This document shows, one piece after another, positions 14,185 through 26,444 of a DNA stretch of 64,000 nt. The notes beneath the pieces are model-generated. The model was given only the letters and a program-made list of their open reading frames with translations, was not told where the DNA came from and made no database searches. Source of the stretch: Prosapia bicincta (lineage: Eukaryota; Arthropoda; Insecta; Hemiptera; Cercopidae); the NCBI GenBank assembly GCA_036971475.1, contig JBAIZL010000007.1, positions 27,890,447 to 27,954,446 of the forward strand, in the 5' to 3' direction. The translations under genes were made by a program, and so were the position numbers. Within the stretch, counting starts at the first letter, position 1, and the number at the start of each line of letters is the position of its first letter.

Positions 14185-14345
14185 GTTGATAAATTACTAT
14201 TGTAAATACTTTTATCCACCACTAAGTGCAATAATTTTACCTTGTTGCACTTAGTGGTGGATAAAAGTATTTACAATAGTAATTTATCAACTTCATAAAG
14301 TCAGTGCAACGGAAAAATAATTTTTTTTACCACTAAGTACAATAA
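14107..14345. mobile_element. PLE-type inverted terminal repeat (family A), further copy
   Basis: (AT)n to 14181, then a palindrome centred near 14240 with about 55-bp arms (GTGGATAAAAGTATTTACAA and its complement). It continues into CATAAAGTCAGTGCAACGG. Same family as 1199-1440 and 12690-13340. Confidence 0.65.
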
Positions 14346-15750
14346 TTTTACCTTATGTGATGAGGTATTTTAATCTGGATAATGCTACGTTTCAATTGCT
14401 ATCATTTGGACTTTACATTATTTCAAGCTCTTATAAGTCATGTAGAACCATTTTAAAGACAATAAAGAAAGTTACAAAAACTTATTTTGCAAATGAATTA
14501 TTACTATCTGAAGATGTTTACTTAAAATTTTATCTCAAACTTATCTTGGCTCCGCTTTTAAGAGATTATTTTTTTTTCTTTATCTGGTCCTGATTCCAAT
14601 ATTTGTTAGAAATAGAATTATTTAATTTTATATTATTCTGCAAACTTGAAACAGCAAATTTCCTGTTTCAGTCTGTCACACAGACCAACTGATGCACAAG
14701 AACAATCATCATTAAATTATGAAAGAGGATAGCTAACTGGGAAAATTAAATTTTGGTATTATGATACATACTAAGGGGAACTAGGGTATTAAATAACTTG
14801 AGAACCATGTAAATTATATCAATCAAACAGTACCACAAACCACTCTCAGTTGCATGTTGAGTACTGTGCTGCTATCAAGAGCTTAGCCTATAGAAGTTAT
14901 ACCCTATTTTTTTTTAAATCTACTAGAAGACACATTAGTATACTCAACAGAGTGTTATGTCTCTTTCTTGGAACTATTAAACATGAAGGGTTAAAGCGCT
15001 TAGTGTGGTCGCAACTTCCTTCACAGCTCAGACTTTCCCAACCACAATCTATAAGAAGATTTCAGTGCCATCTTTGATACCCTCTCCATCCAACTCATCC
15101 AAAATGTCTATATTTACAGATTCTGTAATTTGTACAGGGATATGCCAGGCAATTCCCTAGCATTAACCTCTAATGCTTAATGCATTGTCCATTTATAGCC
15201 ATTTTGTGTAATGGTCGTAGAAGCTCTGTATATATGCTTAGTTTACATTCTTACGTTGTGCTAGAATGTTTGTATCTTACTAAACTGTTAATTCAATCAA
15301 AATAACACATTTACAGTTTCCTAGACAGTGCCATTAAATCAGGACACTATGATGTATTTGTCCTGTGGGAACTCGTAATGATGGTTTCCTACATTCAGAA
15401 TTATATTTTAGTTATTCCTCTTTCTTAGAACAGAAGGCTGATGCATAGGTCTGGCCTTTATTTTACTTATTTCACAACTTTTGACAAATCTGATGCTAGG
15501 TAGTTTTCCGTCTGATATATTTTTTTTTTGTCACTACAATAGACAGACTCAAGGCTACTCAGTTTCTGCATGTTTTGTGCAGCTAAAATTGGGTACGTCT
15601 TCTACATTTCACTTCATTAGAATTTTATCGTATTAGTTTTGATGGTGTGTCATTATTTGATGAAATAACTTGTAATAGACCTTTATAACAGAAATCAAAG
15701 TTATATAAAGTTATAGAACCTGAGGAATTGACATATTTGTTTGTATTTAG
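14346..15750 (+). other. Intron 2, last part
   Basis: Open frames at 14357-14593 and 14850-15077 (+) have no recognisable motif and no splice logic with the myosin. The rest is ordinary AT-rich intron. Confidence 0.5.
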
Positions 15751-16097
15751 GCTCAAGCGACATGACATTCCATGAATTACCATTGCCAAGGATAGAGCCT
15801 ATTCGTTTACCAGAGCCAAGAGAACTTACAATTGCTCGACATTCGTTACCAAGGAATGATTTTGGATTTTCTCTCCGTCGAGCAATGGTGGTTGAACGAG
15901 ACCTTGATGGTAGTGGTGGGTACCATTTAACTGCAGTTATATTTGCAGAACCAGGGACCATTGTCCAGAACTACAACGAGACGGGGTTGCTTCCAGGAGA
16001 CAGATTGTTGGAGGTTAATGGATGTAAAGTTGATGACAAGAGCAGGGAGGATGTCATTGAGATGATTAAGTCTTCTGGTTCTGTTGTAACAGTAAAG
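15751..16097 (+). CDS. Myosin XVIII exon 3: PDZ domain
   Basis: Encodes residues 255-370 and is essentially one PDZ domain with a proline-rich lead-in. The carboxylate-binding loop is FGFSLRR near residues 292-298, and the later GDRLLEVNG and SREDVIEMI motifs are PDZ hallmarks. The order FGFSLRR, FAEPG, GDRLLEVNG, then SSGSVVTVK is that of MYO18A. The acceptor is TGTATTTAG, and the donor GTAATG follows the last AAG at 16097. A PDZ domain at this place separates class XVIII from other myosins and from the short isoforms that lack it. In vertebrates this region mediates membrane or partner binding. Confidence 0.95.
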
Positions 16098-16202
16098 GTA
16101 ATGGTGTCTACTTTATGCTACGATTAAAAATATACATTTTGCAAACAGATTGATAATTTTGTTACAGGTCATATACAAATGTACGTTTACTACAACTTAG
16201 TC

Positions 16203-19172
16203 AACAGTAGTCCACCTACAGCTGTCAAAGCTAGTACTGGACTATTAGCAAAGCATATAGTGACAGGTAGATAAAATTAGGTAACTAGGGAACAGACTAG
16301 TCCACCTATAGCTGTCAAAGCTAGTACTGGACTATTAGCAAAGCATATAGTGACAGGTAGATAGAATTAGGTAACTAGGGAACAGACTAGTCCACCTATA
16401 GATATCAAAGCTAGTACTGGACTATTAGCAAAGCATATAGTGACAGGTAGATAGAATTAGGTAACTAGGGAACGGACTAGTCCACCTATAGCTGTCAAAG
16501 CTAGTACTGGACTATTAGCAAAGCATATAATGACAGGTAGATAGAATTAGGTAACTAGGGAACGGACTAGTCCACCTATAGCTGTCAAAGCTAGTACTGG
16601 GCTTTATAAAAGCATTTAATGGCGGGTAGATAGAATTAGGTAACTAGGGAAAGGACTAGTCCACCTACAGCTGTCAAAGCTAGTACTGGACTATTGGCAC
16701 AGCATATAGTGACAGGTAGATAGAATTAGGTAACTAGGGAACAGACTAGTCCACCTATAGCTGTCAAAGCTAGTACTGGACTATTAGCAAAGCATATAAT
16801 GACAGGTAGATAGAATTAGGTAACTAGGGAACGGACTAGTCCACCTATAGCTGTCAAAGCTAGTTCTGGGCTTTATAAAAGCATTTAATGGCGGGTAGAT
16901 AGAATTAGGTAACTAGGGAAAGGACTAGTCCACCTATAGCTGTCAAAGCTAGTACTGGACTATTGGCACAGCATATAGTGACAGGTAGATAAAATTAGGT
17001 AACTAGGGAACGGACTAGTCCACCTATAGCTGTCAAAGCTAGTACTGGACTATTAGCAAAGCATATAGTGACAGGTAGATAAAATTAGGTAACTAGGGAA
17101 CGGACTAGTCCACCTATAGCTGTCAAAGCTAGTACTGGACTATTAGCAAAGCATATAGTGACAGGTAGATAGAATTAGGTAACTAGGGAACGGACTAGTC
17201 CACCTATAGCTGTCAAAGCTAGTACTGGACTATTAGCAAAGCATATAGTGACAGGTAGATAAAATTAGGTAACTAGGGAACGGACTAGTCCACCTATAGC
17301 TGTCAAAGCTAGTACTGGACTATTAGCAAAGCATATAGTGACAGGTAGATAAAATTAGGTAACTAGGGAACGGACTAGTCCACCTATAGCTGTCAAAGCT
17401 AGTACTGGACTATTAGCAAAGCATATAATGACAGGTAGATAGAATTAGGTAACTAGGGAACGGACTAGTCCACCTATAGATATCAAAGCTAGTACTGGAC
17501 TATTAGCAAAGCATATAGTGACAGGTAGATAAAATTAGGTAACTAGGGAACGGACTAGTCCACCTATAGCTGTCAAAGCTAGTACTGGACTATTAGCAAA
17601 GCATATAATGACAGGTAGATAGAATTAGGTAACTAGGGAACGGACTAGTCCACCTATAGCTGTCAAAGCTAGTACTGGACTATTAGCAAAGCATATAATG
17701 ACAGGTAGATAGAATTAGGTAACTAGGGAACGGACTAGTCCACCTATAGATATCAAAGCTAGTACTGGACTATTAGCAAAGCATATAGTGACAGGTAGAT
17801 AAAATTAGGTAACTAGGGAACGGACTAGTCCACCTATAGCTGTCAAAGCTAGTACTGGACTATTAGCAAAGCATATAGTGACAGGTAGATAAAATTAGGT
17901 AACTAGTAAACGGACTAGTCCACCTATAGCTGTCAAAGCTAGTACTGGACTATTAGCAAAGCATATAATGACAGGTAGATAGAATTAGGTAACTAGGGAA
18001 CGGACTAGTCCACCTATAGCTGTCAAAGCTAGTACTGGACTATTAGCAAAGCATATAGTGACAGGTAGATAAAATTAGGTAACTAGGGAACGGACTAGTC
18101 CACCTATAGCTGTCAAAGCTAGTACTGGACTATTAGCAAAGCATATAATGACAGGTAGATAGAATTAGGTAACTAGGGAACGGACTAGTCCACCTATAGA
18201 TATCAAAGCTAGTACTGGACTATTAGCAAAGCATATAGTGACAGGTAGATAAAATTAGGTAACTAGGGAACGGACTAGTCCACCTATAGCTGTCAAAGCT
18301 AGTACTGGACTATTAGCAAAGCATATAGTGACAGGTAGATAAAATTAGGTAACTAGGGAACGGACTAGTCCACCTATAGCTGTCAAAGCTAGTACTGGAC
18401 TATTAGCAAAGCATATAATGACAGGTAGATAGAATTAGGTAACTAGGGAACGGACTAGTCCACCTATAGATATCAAAGCTAGTACTGGACTATTAGCAAA
18501 GCATATAGTGACAGGTAGATAAAATTAGGTAACTAGGGAACGGACTAGTCCACCTATAGCTGTCAAAGCTAGTACTGGACTATTAGCAAAGCATATAATG
18601 ACAGGTAGATAGAATTAGGTAACTAGGGAACGGACTAGTCCACCTATAGCTGTCAAAGCTAGTACTGGACTATTAGCAAAGCATATAATGACAGGTAGAT
18701 AGAATTAGGTAACTAGGGAACGGACTAGTCCACCTATAGCTGTCAAAGCTAGTACTGGACTATTAGCAAAGCATATAATGACAGGTAGATAGAATTAGGT
18801 AACTAGGGAACGGACTAGTCTACCTATAGCTGTCAAAGCTAGTACTGGAATTTATAAAAGCATTTAATGGCGGGTAGATAGAATTAGGTAACTAGGGAAA
18901 GGACTAGTCCACCTACAGCTGTCAAAGCTAGTACTGGACTATTGGCACAGCATATAATGACGGGTAGATAGAATTAGGTAACTAGGGAAAGGACTAGTCC
19001 ACCTACAGCTGTCAAAGCTAGTACTGGACTATTGGCACAGCATATAATGACGGGTAGATAGAATTAGGTATCTAGGGAAAGGACTAGTCCACCTATAGTT
19101 GTCAAAGCTAGTACTGGACTATTAGCAAAGCATATAATATGGACGGGTAGATAGAATTAGGTAACTAGGGAA
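16203..19172. repeat. 90-bp intronic satellite, about 33 units
   Basis: Tandem units of 90 bases, head to tail without spacers. Each holds the 10-base palindrome GGACTAGTCC and the string GTCAAAGCTAGTACTGGACT. Units fall into types by paired variants: AGCTGTC or AGATATC, CATATAGTG or CATATAATG, and AGATAGAA or AGATAAAA. A shorter variant with CTTTATAAAAGCATTTAATG occurs near both ends. AGATATC units recur 270 bases apart at 17461/17731 and 18181/18451, a local three-unit higher-order repeat. All units have stops, so it is not coding. The array lies wholly within intron 3. Confidence 0.98.
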
Positions 19173-20329
19173 GGGACATGATGATCGTCTGATAATGAGA
19201 AAAGGCAAAAAACATGGCTTCACTTGTTTAGAGTAACTTATCTGACATAGACTTCTTTTTAACCAAGGTAAAGACATCATTACCCCTTTTAAGACCACGA
19301 GGAGACATATCAGCTTCTTGAATAGCAACTGAAAAAGATCATGGGCTGATATATTGGCTTGGAATTTAAAACCATTGTAGTTCTCTTAAAACTCAACAGA
19401 TTGCGTTACAATATATTATAAAAAAACTTCTATCATATATAACAAAATGGTTATTCTTTTGCACATATACGGTGATGAACAATCACTATATTAGATGGCT
19501 ACAAGTATCCTAATGATAGTTTGCGCTATTTTATGTTTTCATTGTTTAAGTCGTCTGTTCTGTCATGTATTTTGGTGATCATATGGTGATTTCCTTTACG
19601 CATTTTGTAATTATTCATCAGAACTCAAATTAATGGTGCAATTAGTATAGACTAAAATTTACAAAAAGTAGGGTTGGCATAAATATAGACAGTTCAAAAT
19701 CACAAAATATATATAGAACCTCTTAATGATTGATATTTGCAAGTTACAAGGTGGCAGGTTTAAAAAAAAAAAAAATTATTTGCTTGCTTACCTGGAAAAT
19801 TAAGAAAACTGATAATAGTAAGTAGGAAATATTGACTCTGCGCGTGAAGATTTGGGAACATGAATGATTTATAACATAAATATTTATAAACCTAGGTCAT
19901 TGTGGAATAAATAACACAAAAATCAGATTTCCATCTGTATTTATATATCAACACAACATATAAAGAAATACTACAGAAAACTGAAAAATTGGTGTGATCT
20001 TTCTCGTGTGCAATTTGACAAAAATTGATGGTCTTAAAGGGTTAATAAATGAAACAAAATGTGCAGTAGAAGGTACGAATCATTAACATTTCTACATTAG
20101 AAATATTTTACTAAATAATTCAGCTAGTAAAATGTTTAGTGACAAAAATGCTTAAGCAATGTTTGTGGTAGGGTTGAATGAGCTGAGGACATTCTCGTGA
20201 GTGGTTTTAGAATTAGAAAGAAGGCAACACTTTGTTGTTTACAATGACAAAAACCTAACTCTCTTGAACTAATGGTGCTAATATTCTTATAGTTATCCAA
20301 ATGCCTTTTATTTAACCCATTGTGCTTTA
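19173..20329 (+). other. Intron 3, middle part
   Basis: AT-rich DNA with no recognised element. The open frame at 19122-19328 (minus) partly overlaps the satellite end and is chance. Confidence 0.5.
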
Positions 20330-20870
20330 AGGACTAGGTCAGCTAACCACTACAGTTTGTTAGTAGCGTGTATAAAGTCTATCTCAGCTTGTCATGATTG
20401 TCGTCATTGTTTGATTGGTTTCTTTGCTTCAAGAGAGTTTATTTTCTGATTTGTCATACACAAGACTAGTCGTCTGTGCTTTCTAATGGATATGTATTGA
20501 CTCTAGAAACTTATAGCATAAATAAAGAAAGATATTTATTTCCCATTAACGTTCTGTCAGAGATGTAAACATAATAGAATGCTTCAACAGTTTTTATGTA
20601 ACTGGAGTGAGAAGCTCAGTATAGGTTTTTCTCGGTGTCGGTCAGTAGCTGTAATTAGTGAATTCTTGTGTACATACCAAATGAACAATAATAATGCGAG
20701 TCTAGAATTTAAAACAAACTTCAACTTTTAATTTGTTTTTGTGTTAATCTGCCTTATAAGTGAGAATATTTTTGTAACAAAATACAACTCAATTGATGCG
20801 AGGAATTAATTCGTACATGCTAGTGTCCATGGCATGCATGTCATTAGATCAGCAATGAGTTAAAAGGATC
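20330..20870 (-). mobile_element. Dispersed repeat, family R copy 1
   Basis: Reverse complement of much of 27530-28310. Shared blocks include GAGCTTCTCAC, the AACAAATCAAACAAT-type string and, at the far end, GAATTAATTC with CATGC. A shorter piece lies inside the pogo-like MITE at 3865-4115. No coding or terminal repeats were found, so the class is unknown. Confidence 0.6.
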
Positions 20871-21612
20871 TGTCTCAACCACTACATTTTTCAGTGTAAA
20901 CATCAATGGTATACCAGAAATATGAATTATACAAAGAACATATAAAGTATTTTTGTAGATAATTTGTTTGAAAAAAAGAAAATAATTGGTGTAAGTTTAA
21001 AAGGTGCAATACTATAGGGCAATTCTGCTTTAGATATAAAGAGAGCCTGGGTTCATGGAAACAGTAATGAAAATAAACACATTCAAGATTCGGCATCAGC
21101 TTTTGTTATTATTTAATAAAAATTGTAACGTAGGAACAATAATTAAAAGTTGTCCAAGAGCTACTAATTTTACTTCCCAGACCACAAAAACTAAAACAAG
21201 ACTTCCACACTTTTATAAATAGTATAAATGTCTTAACATTTGTATTAATTATTGTAGGTATGGTACAAGAACAAGGAATTAGCCAACAGATTTGGATGAT
21301 GAGATTTTTTGAGTGATGGAATTCAGAATATATTTAATATCTTGTCCCTGTTATCCTTCCCCAACACTTACCTTTCTTTTATTTAATCCTAGCAAAAAAA
21401 ATTTTAGGACTGGTTTGAAGTTGATATTGATAGCTGTATTAACAGTAATTGTTTTCCAAGAATATTTCACAAGGAATTATAACAACATTAACTTGGTCCA
21501 TTATAAATATCTCAATGTTTATTTCAACTAAGATGACTTCCAAACACTTTATATTATTCTTGAATTTTGTAGTCTATTACGTTTGGTAAAACTTAATTAA
21601 TAATTTTTACAT

Positions 21613-22061
21613 TTGTCTATGACTATCCGAACTTTAATTTATTTTCTAAATACTTTCTGAGATAGAAAGTTTTCGATTGTCCCATGGCGATCGTCATCAG
21701 TGTCTAAATTTTCCGCTTGGAGTTGTTGTTAGGTGTCTGTTTTGAAGGGAAGTTTTTGATAGTATCAAAGTCTATGTGGGATTTGTATTGGGTTTGTTCA
21801 TTTAATATGTTTGTACTTTGTGTTTTTGTGTGTTTGTAAATTCCATATTGTTCTTGTGTGTTGAGATGAGGTCCTTTTGTGTTGATGTGTAAGATTTGTA
21901 GATTACAAAAACCTGCCTTTAAAACCATCACCACTTAATCTAACAACTCCAAGCGAAAAATTTAGACACTGATGAAGATCGCCACAGAGCGATCGAAAAC
22001 GTTCTGTCTCAGTAAGTTTTTACAAATTTACAAAATAAATTAAAGTTCGGATTGTCATACA
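21613..22061 (-). mobile_element. Penelope-like relic with inverted terminal repeats and hammerhead cores
   Basis: Arms 21613-21735 and 21935-22061 are inverted copies. Between them, minus strand 21904-21704, lies a frame with LNTQEQYGIYKHTKTQ, the tail that follows GIY-YIG in PLE proteins. The right arm (plus) has CTGATGA at 21969-21975, then GATCGC-CACAGA-GCGATC, a perfect six-pair hairpin, then GAAA at 21995-21998. The left arm (minus) has CTGATGA (complement of 21694-21700), a weaker hairpin, and GAAA (complement of 21671-21674). These are hammerhead ribozyme core elements in the expected order. Confidence 0.72.
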
Positions 22062-22314
22062 CTACTGTCAAAGTGATTACCTACCGGTCCGTCAAGCCAA
22101 ATGGCCCGACATGGCAGCTAAAGTGTTAGGAGGTAGTGTGTTTATTAACTTTGCACATATTTGTTAAAATAAAAATCACACCTAAAACATTTAAAAAAAA
22201 TAATCATCAATTTGTGAAAATTATTTTGGTAATTGTAAGAATTTGGGACCCCCTGAGATTAAAATAGAAAATTGTTCAAAAACACGTCCTATAATGATAT
22301 GACCAAGAATTTTT

Positions 22315-22958
22315 TTTAAATTTTACACGGAAAGTTATTTTTTATCAATTTAAAGTTGGGGTAAAAAATTCAGTGGGGAGTAGTAAGTTGTGCATTGTCC
22401 GCAGAGTGATACAGTAACGTCACAACTGTAGTTGGTGTTTTAGAAATTTAAACTTTGGTAAATACGCAGTTTACCCACCCCTAATAGAATGAATATAAAA
22501 TAAATCAAAAACTTGTCTGAAGCTATATTGATAACTATTATTTTTGTTATTGCCAGGAAATTTTAATGGGGGCAACTTTTTAAGTATTTCGGATCCTAGC
22601 AAACAATAAAGCATTAATACAATTTTTACAAAGAATTTTTTTAAAATTTTACACGGAAAGTTATTTTTTATCAATTTAAAGTTGGGGTAAAAAATTCAGT
22701 GGGGAGTAGTAAGTTGTGCATTGTCCGCAGAGTGATACAGTAACGTCACAACTGTAGTTGGTGTTTTAGACATTTAAACTTTGGTAAATACGCAGTTTAC
22801 CCACCCCTAATAGAATGAATATAAAATAAATCAAAAACTTGTCTGAAGCTATATTGATAACTATTATTTTTGTTATTGCCAGGAAATTTTAATGGGGGCA
22901 ACTTTTTAAGTATTTCGGATCCTAGCAAACAATAAAGCATTAATACAATTTTTACATT
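22315..22958. repeat. 326-bp tandem duplication next to exon 4
   Basis: Two nearly identical units (ACACGGAAAG at 22325 and 22651, offset 326). The first part of each unit resembles the foldback MITE at 7791-8500 (shared GCATTGTCCGC and ACGTCACA strings). The second copy ends 32 bases before the first base of exon 4, leaving the splice acceptor intact. Confidence 0.9.
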
Positions 22959-22989
22959 TAATTTGAACTATTATTTCTTTGTGTTGTAG

Positions 22990-23124
22990 GTCCAGCCAGT
23001 TTCAGAACTTTGCGAGCTGAGTCGTCGATCTGCTGTGGATGGACGTGTGATGTTGTTGGAAGACAGTAACATCTGGAGTGGGACACTTAATCGAAGCGGA
23101 AGTAGACGATTTGATCAAGCAGCT
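22990..23124 (+). CDS. Myosin XVIII exon 4: PDZ-to-motor linker
   Basis: Encodes residues 371-415 (45 codons, phase 0 at both ends). It opens VQPVSELCELSRRS, matching the conserved VQPIPELSELSR that directly follows the PDZ domain in MYO18A. The rest is a short variable linker. The acceptor is TGTTGTAG at 22989 with a 30-base pyrimidine-leaning tract; the donor is GTAAAG at 23125. The intron just upstream ends in a 326-bp tandem duplication that stops 32 bases before this exon. Confidence 0.92.
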
Positions 23125-23223
23125 GTAAAGTTTATATTTTATATACTCTAATTTGTAACATTTTTTTGTAAGAAAGGGAAGAAGATTAGAATACTGAAAT
23201 TCGAAAAATTGTGTTTTTTAATA

Positions 23224-24089
23224 TAGTAGACTCCAATCCCGTTAATCCGAAATAATAAATGTACAACCATTTCGGATTATTGGAATGTACGCGTACTACG
23301 TATACCTACAGCGTAAATACAGCTACATATAGTACGTATATTCTAATGTTAAGAGTAGAACTAATTACGTACAGTAATAACTGAAAGAAAACACTTACCA
23401 ATTGAAACAGGTTTTTATCATGTAAATTTTTAAAATGAACAATATAACAAACTCTTGAACAACACAATAAAACACAATTAAACTTACTTCTGTACGCAAT
23501 GAATATAAATACTTTACTTTTTATGAAACTCCACTTCTTACTAAAAAAATGCGAAATTTCCTTTTACTTTGGTTTGTTGATTGCCTCTGTCTGATCTGAA
23601 GGAAGAGCAAGACTTGATGGTATGGTATGTTGTTTTCCATTGCCCAGTCAATAAATGTATTAAAAGCCAAAATTGCATTGTAGTGTTTCACACCTGGCTT
23701 TCTTACTCCTTCTTCTTGATTTAAATTTTTTTCTTCTTTACGTCATTGATTGTTGAATTTCCGATCCCAAATTCTTTCACTAATTTTTTAGAATGTCGCA
23801 CTTATCCGACAACGAAAGTGTTTTATTTGAGTAGATGAAGACAGCATTATAAAAATTTAAGGTCAACACACTACGATGACAAAAAGATTTTACCTTTTAC
23901 TTGCCGTAAAAGTAAAAACTGAACTGCTTTAGGCTGACTAATCAAAAGTGATCAATACGCTGAGGTCATTGCAAAATAAACAAAACAATGTTTCCTTTGT
24001 TCTTTGAACCTCTATTATAGTCTTTGATTTCCTTCTCGTTTTGATATTTTTGACAATTGTTTCGGATTAGTGGGAGTTTTGGTCTACTG
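23224..24089 (-). mobile_element. Decayed pogo/Tigger-like transposon
   Basis: The ends TAGTAGACTCCAATCCCGTT and ACGGGATT-type complement (AGTGGGAGTTTTGGTCTACT) form imperfect pogo-type terminal repeats with CGGATTA inside. On the minus strand around 23800-23700 a broken frame reads SKKLVKEFGIGNSTINDVKK, the helix-turn-helix of CENP-B/Tigger-type transposases. It is soon followed by an AFNTFIDWA segment. Stops and a frameshift show it is dead. The catalytic domain is deleted. Confidence 0.7.
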
Positions 24090-24597
24090 GGACTAAAATT
24101 GGAGATTTAGTCTAATATTGTATTTTACAACCATTTATATAGAAATTATACTAACGATACACTGAAAAATAATTAGCATAAAGTAGTGGTTGTAATTAAA
24201 ACATTAACATTGAAATGTTAATAAAAGACAGTTGGTATATGAGTCAATATATTTTCAAAATAACAGCGACGTTTGACAGCTAGTTTGCAATCTTCATCAG
24301 ACCCAAAATTCATAGGTATAAAATTAATATATTGAAATTGACAAATTAATAGAAAAACAATTATAGTAATGCTACCATAAGTGACAACCTAGTAGTTTTT
24401 TGAAATTTTATTTACATCCAGACCTCGGAGTGTATATACACAAATATAACATTCATGCAGTAATACTTCAAGGATAAAAGTTGAAATCCTTAAAAGGCAA
24501 ATGATATTTTGGTAAAATGTTGGAATAATTTTCTTCTGCTTATTTAGTTTAAAACAATTCAGGGAAAATAGAGCTTCAAGTGTTGAATATGTACTAA
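24090..24597 (+). other. Intron 4 stretch with a decayed hammerhead-like motif
   Basis: Minus strand CTGATGA (complement of 24294-24300) is followed by a hairpin-like stretch and CAAA in place of GAAA, then ACGTCGC. It resembles the PLE terminal repeats elsewhere but is degenerate. Nothing else recognised. Confidence 0.4.
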
Positions 24598-26004
24598 CCC
24601 ATTTGCTTACAATGACGGCGATCCGTAGTCGCGGCCCAGTTTGGCACTGCGATGGTGAATCGCCGTCCTCCATTATAACTTGTTTTTGTCGAGTTAGTTC
24701 TCAATAAATCCAATAGATTGCATATGCTTCTTGTTCTACAGGCTTTGGGCTTTCCAATGGTTATATTTTTATCTTCTTTGGACTGTCCATTCCCTAAATA
24801 ATTACGTTACAATCTGGCGACCGATCAGCTGACATCGTCTGTAATGTTGTGCTTACGTTGTAGTTGTGTGCGATATGTTTATAAGCTAACCTAATTGTAA
24901 GTAATTTGTTATTTGTGTTCTTTTCAAGTTAAAAATGAGTGGAAATAATATTTTATTTGTTGATAAATGTGGGAAAGAGTTGAAGGATTGTGAAATTGAA
25001 AGAATTATTAGAGAATGTGACAGTGACAGTGAGAGTGATTTGTTTGATAAAACATTTGAGAGAGATAATGAAATAAGTGAAGTAGGACAGTTGAACATTG
25101 AATCTCAAATAGATGAAGATGTAAGTGATGAATGAAATAAAATCATAATAGACTGTAATATAACAGGTTCACCACATCATGAAAAATATAATCTGCCTCA
25201 TTCTCCAATAAGTGATAAGTTGCAACTTGAGCAGCCCTCTTGTAATTATGTTAGGCCGAGGACTCCACTAGATGTAAATAAAGTAATTTCTGATATAAAT
25301 GTCCATGATAACATCTAATTCAGATGATGAAAGCTCATAGATATCCAATCTAATTGAGCTACTTGATCAAATCTACCGTGATGGAATAATTGCCCCTCTG
25401 TCTCCTACTGCTAGTGAGGAGGCTGATGACCCTAGTTTTCTTGATCCTTGTCCTAGGCCTATTAGAGTTAGTACTAGAGATAGGGGTAAACCAAGAAGGG
25501 GTTAGCCTAAAGAAAAAATTCCATGTTCCAAACCATCTAAGCCCACTAAAAGGCCAAAGAACCAGTCGGTGGGAGTGTGAACTGTGCCTCGTCGCACTTC
25601 ACCTACTAGAATGTTTCAAATTATACCACACAAAAGTTAACTTTTCTTGACTCTTGTGAAATTGAAACATATTCTTTGCACTATGAAGAATATTTTGGAA
25701 TATTTTTAAAGGTAATTTATTCTTTTACTTTAGGATAATTGAAATAAAAATAATAAAATTTGATATTTTTTATTGAAACATTTTAGTTTTTTACATATTA
25801 TTATGTTATAAAAGAAATGTTATTATCAATATTAGTATTTATTTTGAAAGTAAATGTAATTCTGAATAAAACAATAACAATAGGTTCCATAAGAAACATA
25901 AAAATGAACTGAAAAGAAGTAATCAACAAAAGCATTTCAAAATTATCTAAAAAATTAGTTTTTTATGGCTAAGTTGGTGTAAAAAAAAATTGTAAGCAAA
26001 TGGG
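24598..26004 (+). mobile_element. PiggyBac-type transposon, internally deleted
   Basis: The terminal repeats CCCATTTGCTTACAA and TTGTAAGCAAATGGG are perfect over 15 bases. TTAA follows on the right (26005-26008) and CTAA, a one-base decay, precedes on the left. A subterminal GACGGCGAT/ATCGCCGTC pair lies at about 24610-24670. A plus-strand frame at 24935-25135 begins MSGNNILFVDK and has DCEIERIIRECDSDSESD, the acidic start of piggyBac transposases. A second piece around 25400-25640 is a broken continuation. The DDD catalytic region is missing. Confidence 0.78.
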
Positions 26005-26008
26005 TTAA

Positions 26009-26444
26009 AAATATAGATGAATACTAGAAGAAATGTTTTTATCTTGTAGAAATTTTATGTGTTTGTATTACGAAGTCATACGTTATAGTAGTTGGAGTTT
26101 AATTGGTATTCATATTTGTTGAGACCATGTTTTTAATTGAGATTAATTTATTTTAGTAGTAGGTTTTTTATTTAATATATACATATATTTGTACGCTAAT
26201 GCAAGAGCAACCAATTTTAATGTTTTGCCACATTGACTTAGTAACATAGTCTTCATCACAATTTTTCCAAACTTTTGAAAGCTGTATAAACCAACATGAT
26301 ACGATTATTATGGAGGAAGATACAGCAAGTTTTCATACCAACATCCATAACATTTTGATACAATTGTTGTGCAATAAAATTTAAAAAATTAAAAACTGAA
26401 AAAATATTTAAATTGGCTCTTGATTATATACAGTTTAGATAATA
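26009..26444 (+). other. Intron 4 stretch, no feature
   Basis: AT-rich DNA between two transposons, nothing recognised. Confidence 0.4.

Noticed and set aside
14850..15077. 75-codon plus-strand open frame in intron 2
   Set aside because: No recognised motif, ends without splice logic, and no match to the myosin linker. Treated as chance or an unidentifiable relic.
16203..19172. Possible CRISPR-like array
   Set aside because: Units are contiguous 90-mers with no unique spacers, and the window is clearly eukaryotic. The same applies to the 106-bp array at 56368.
24389..24673. 94-codon minus-strand open frame
   Set aside because: It straddles the left end of the piggyBac-type element and has no motif.
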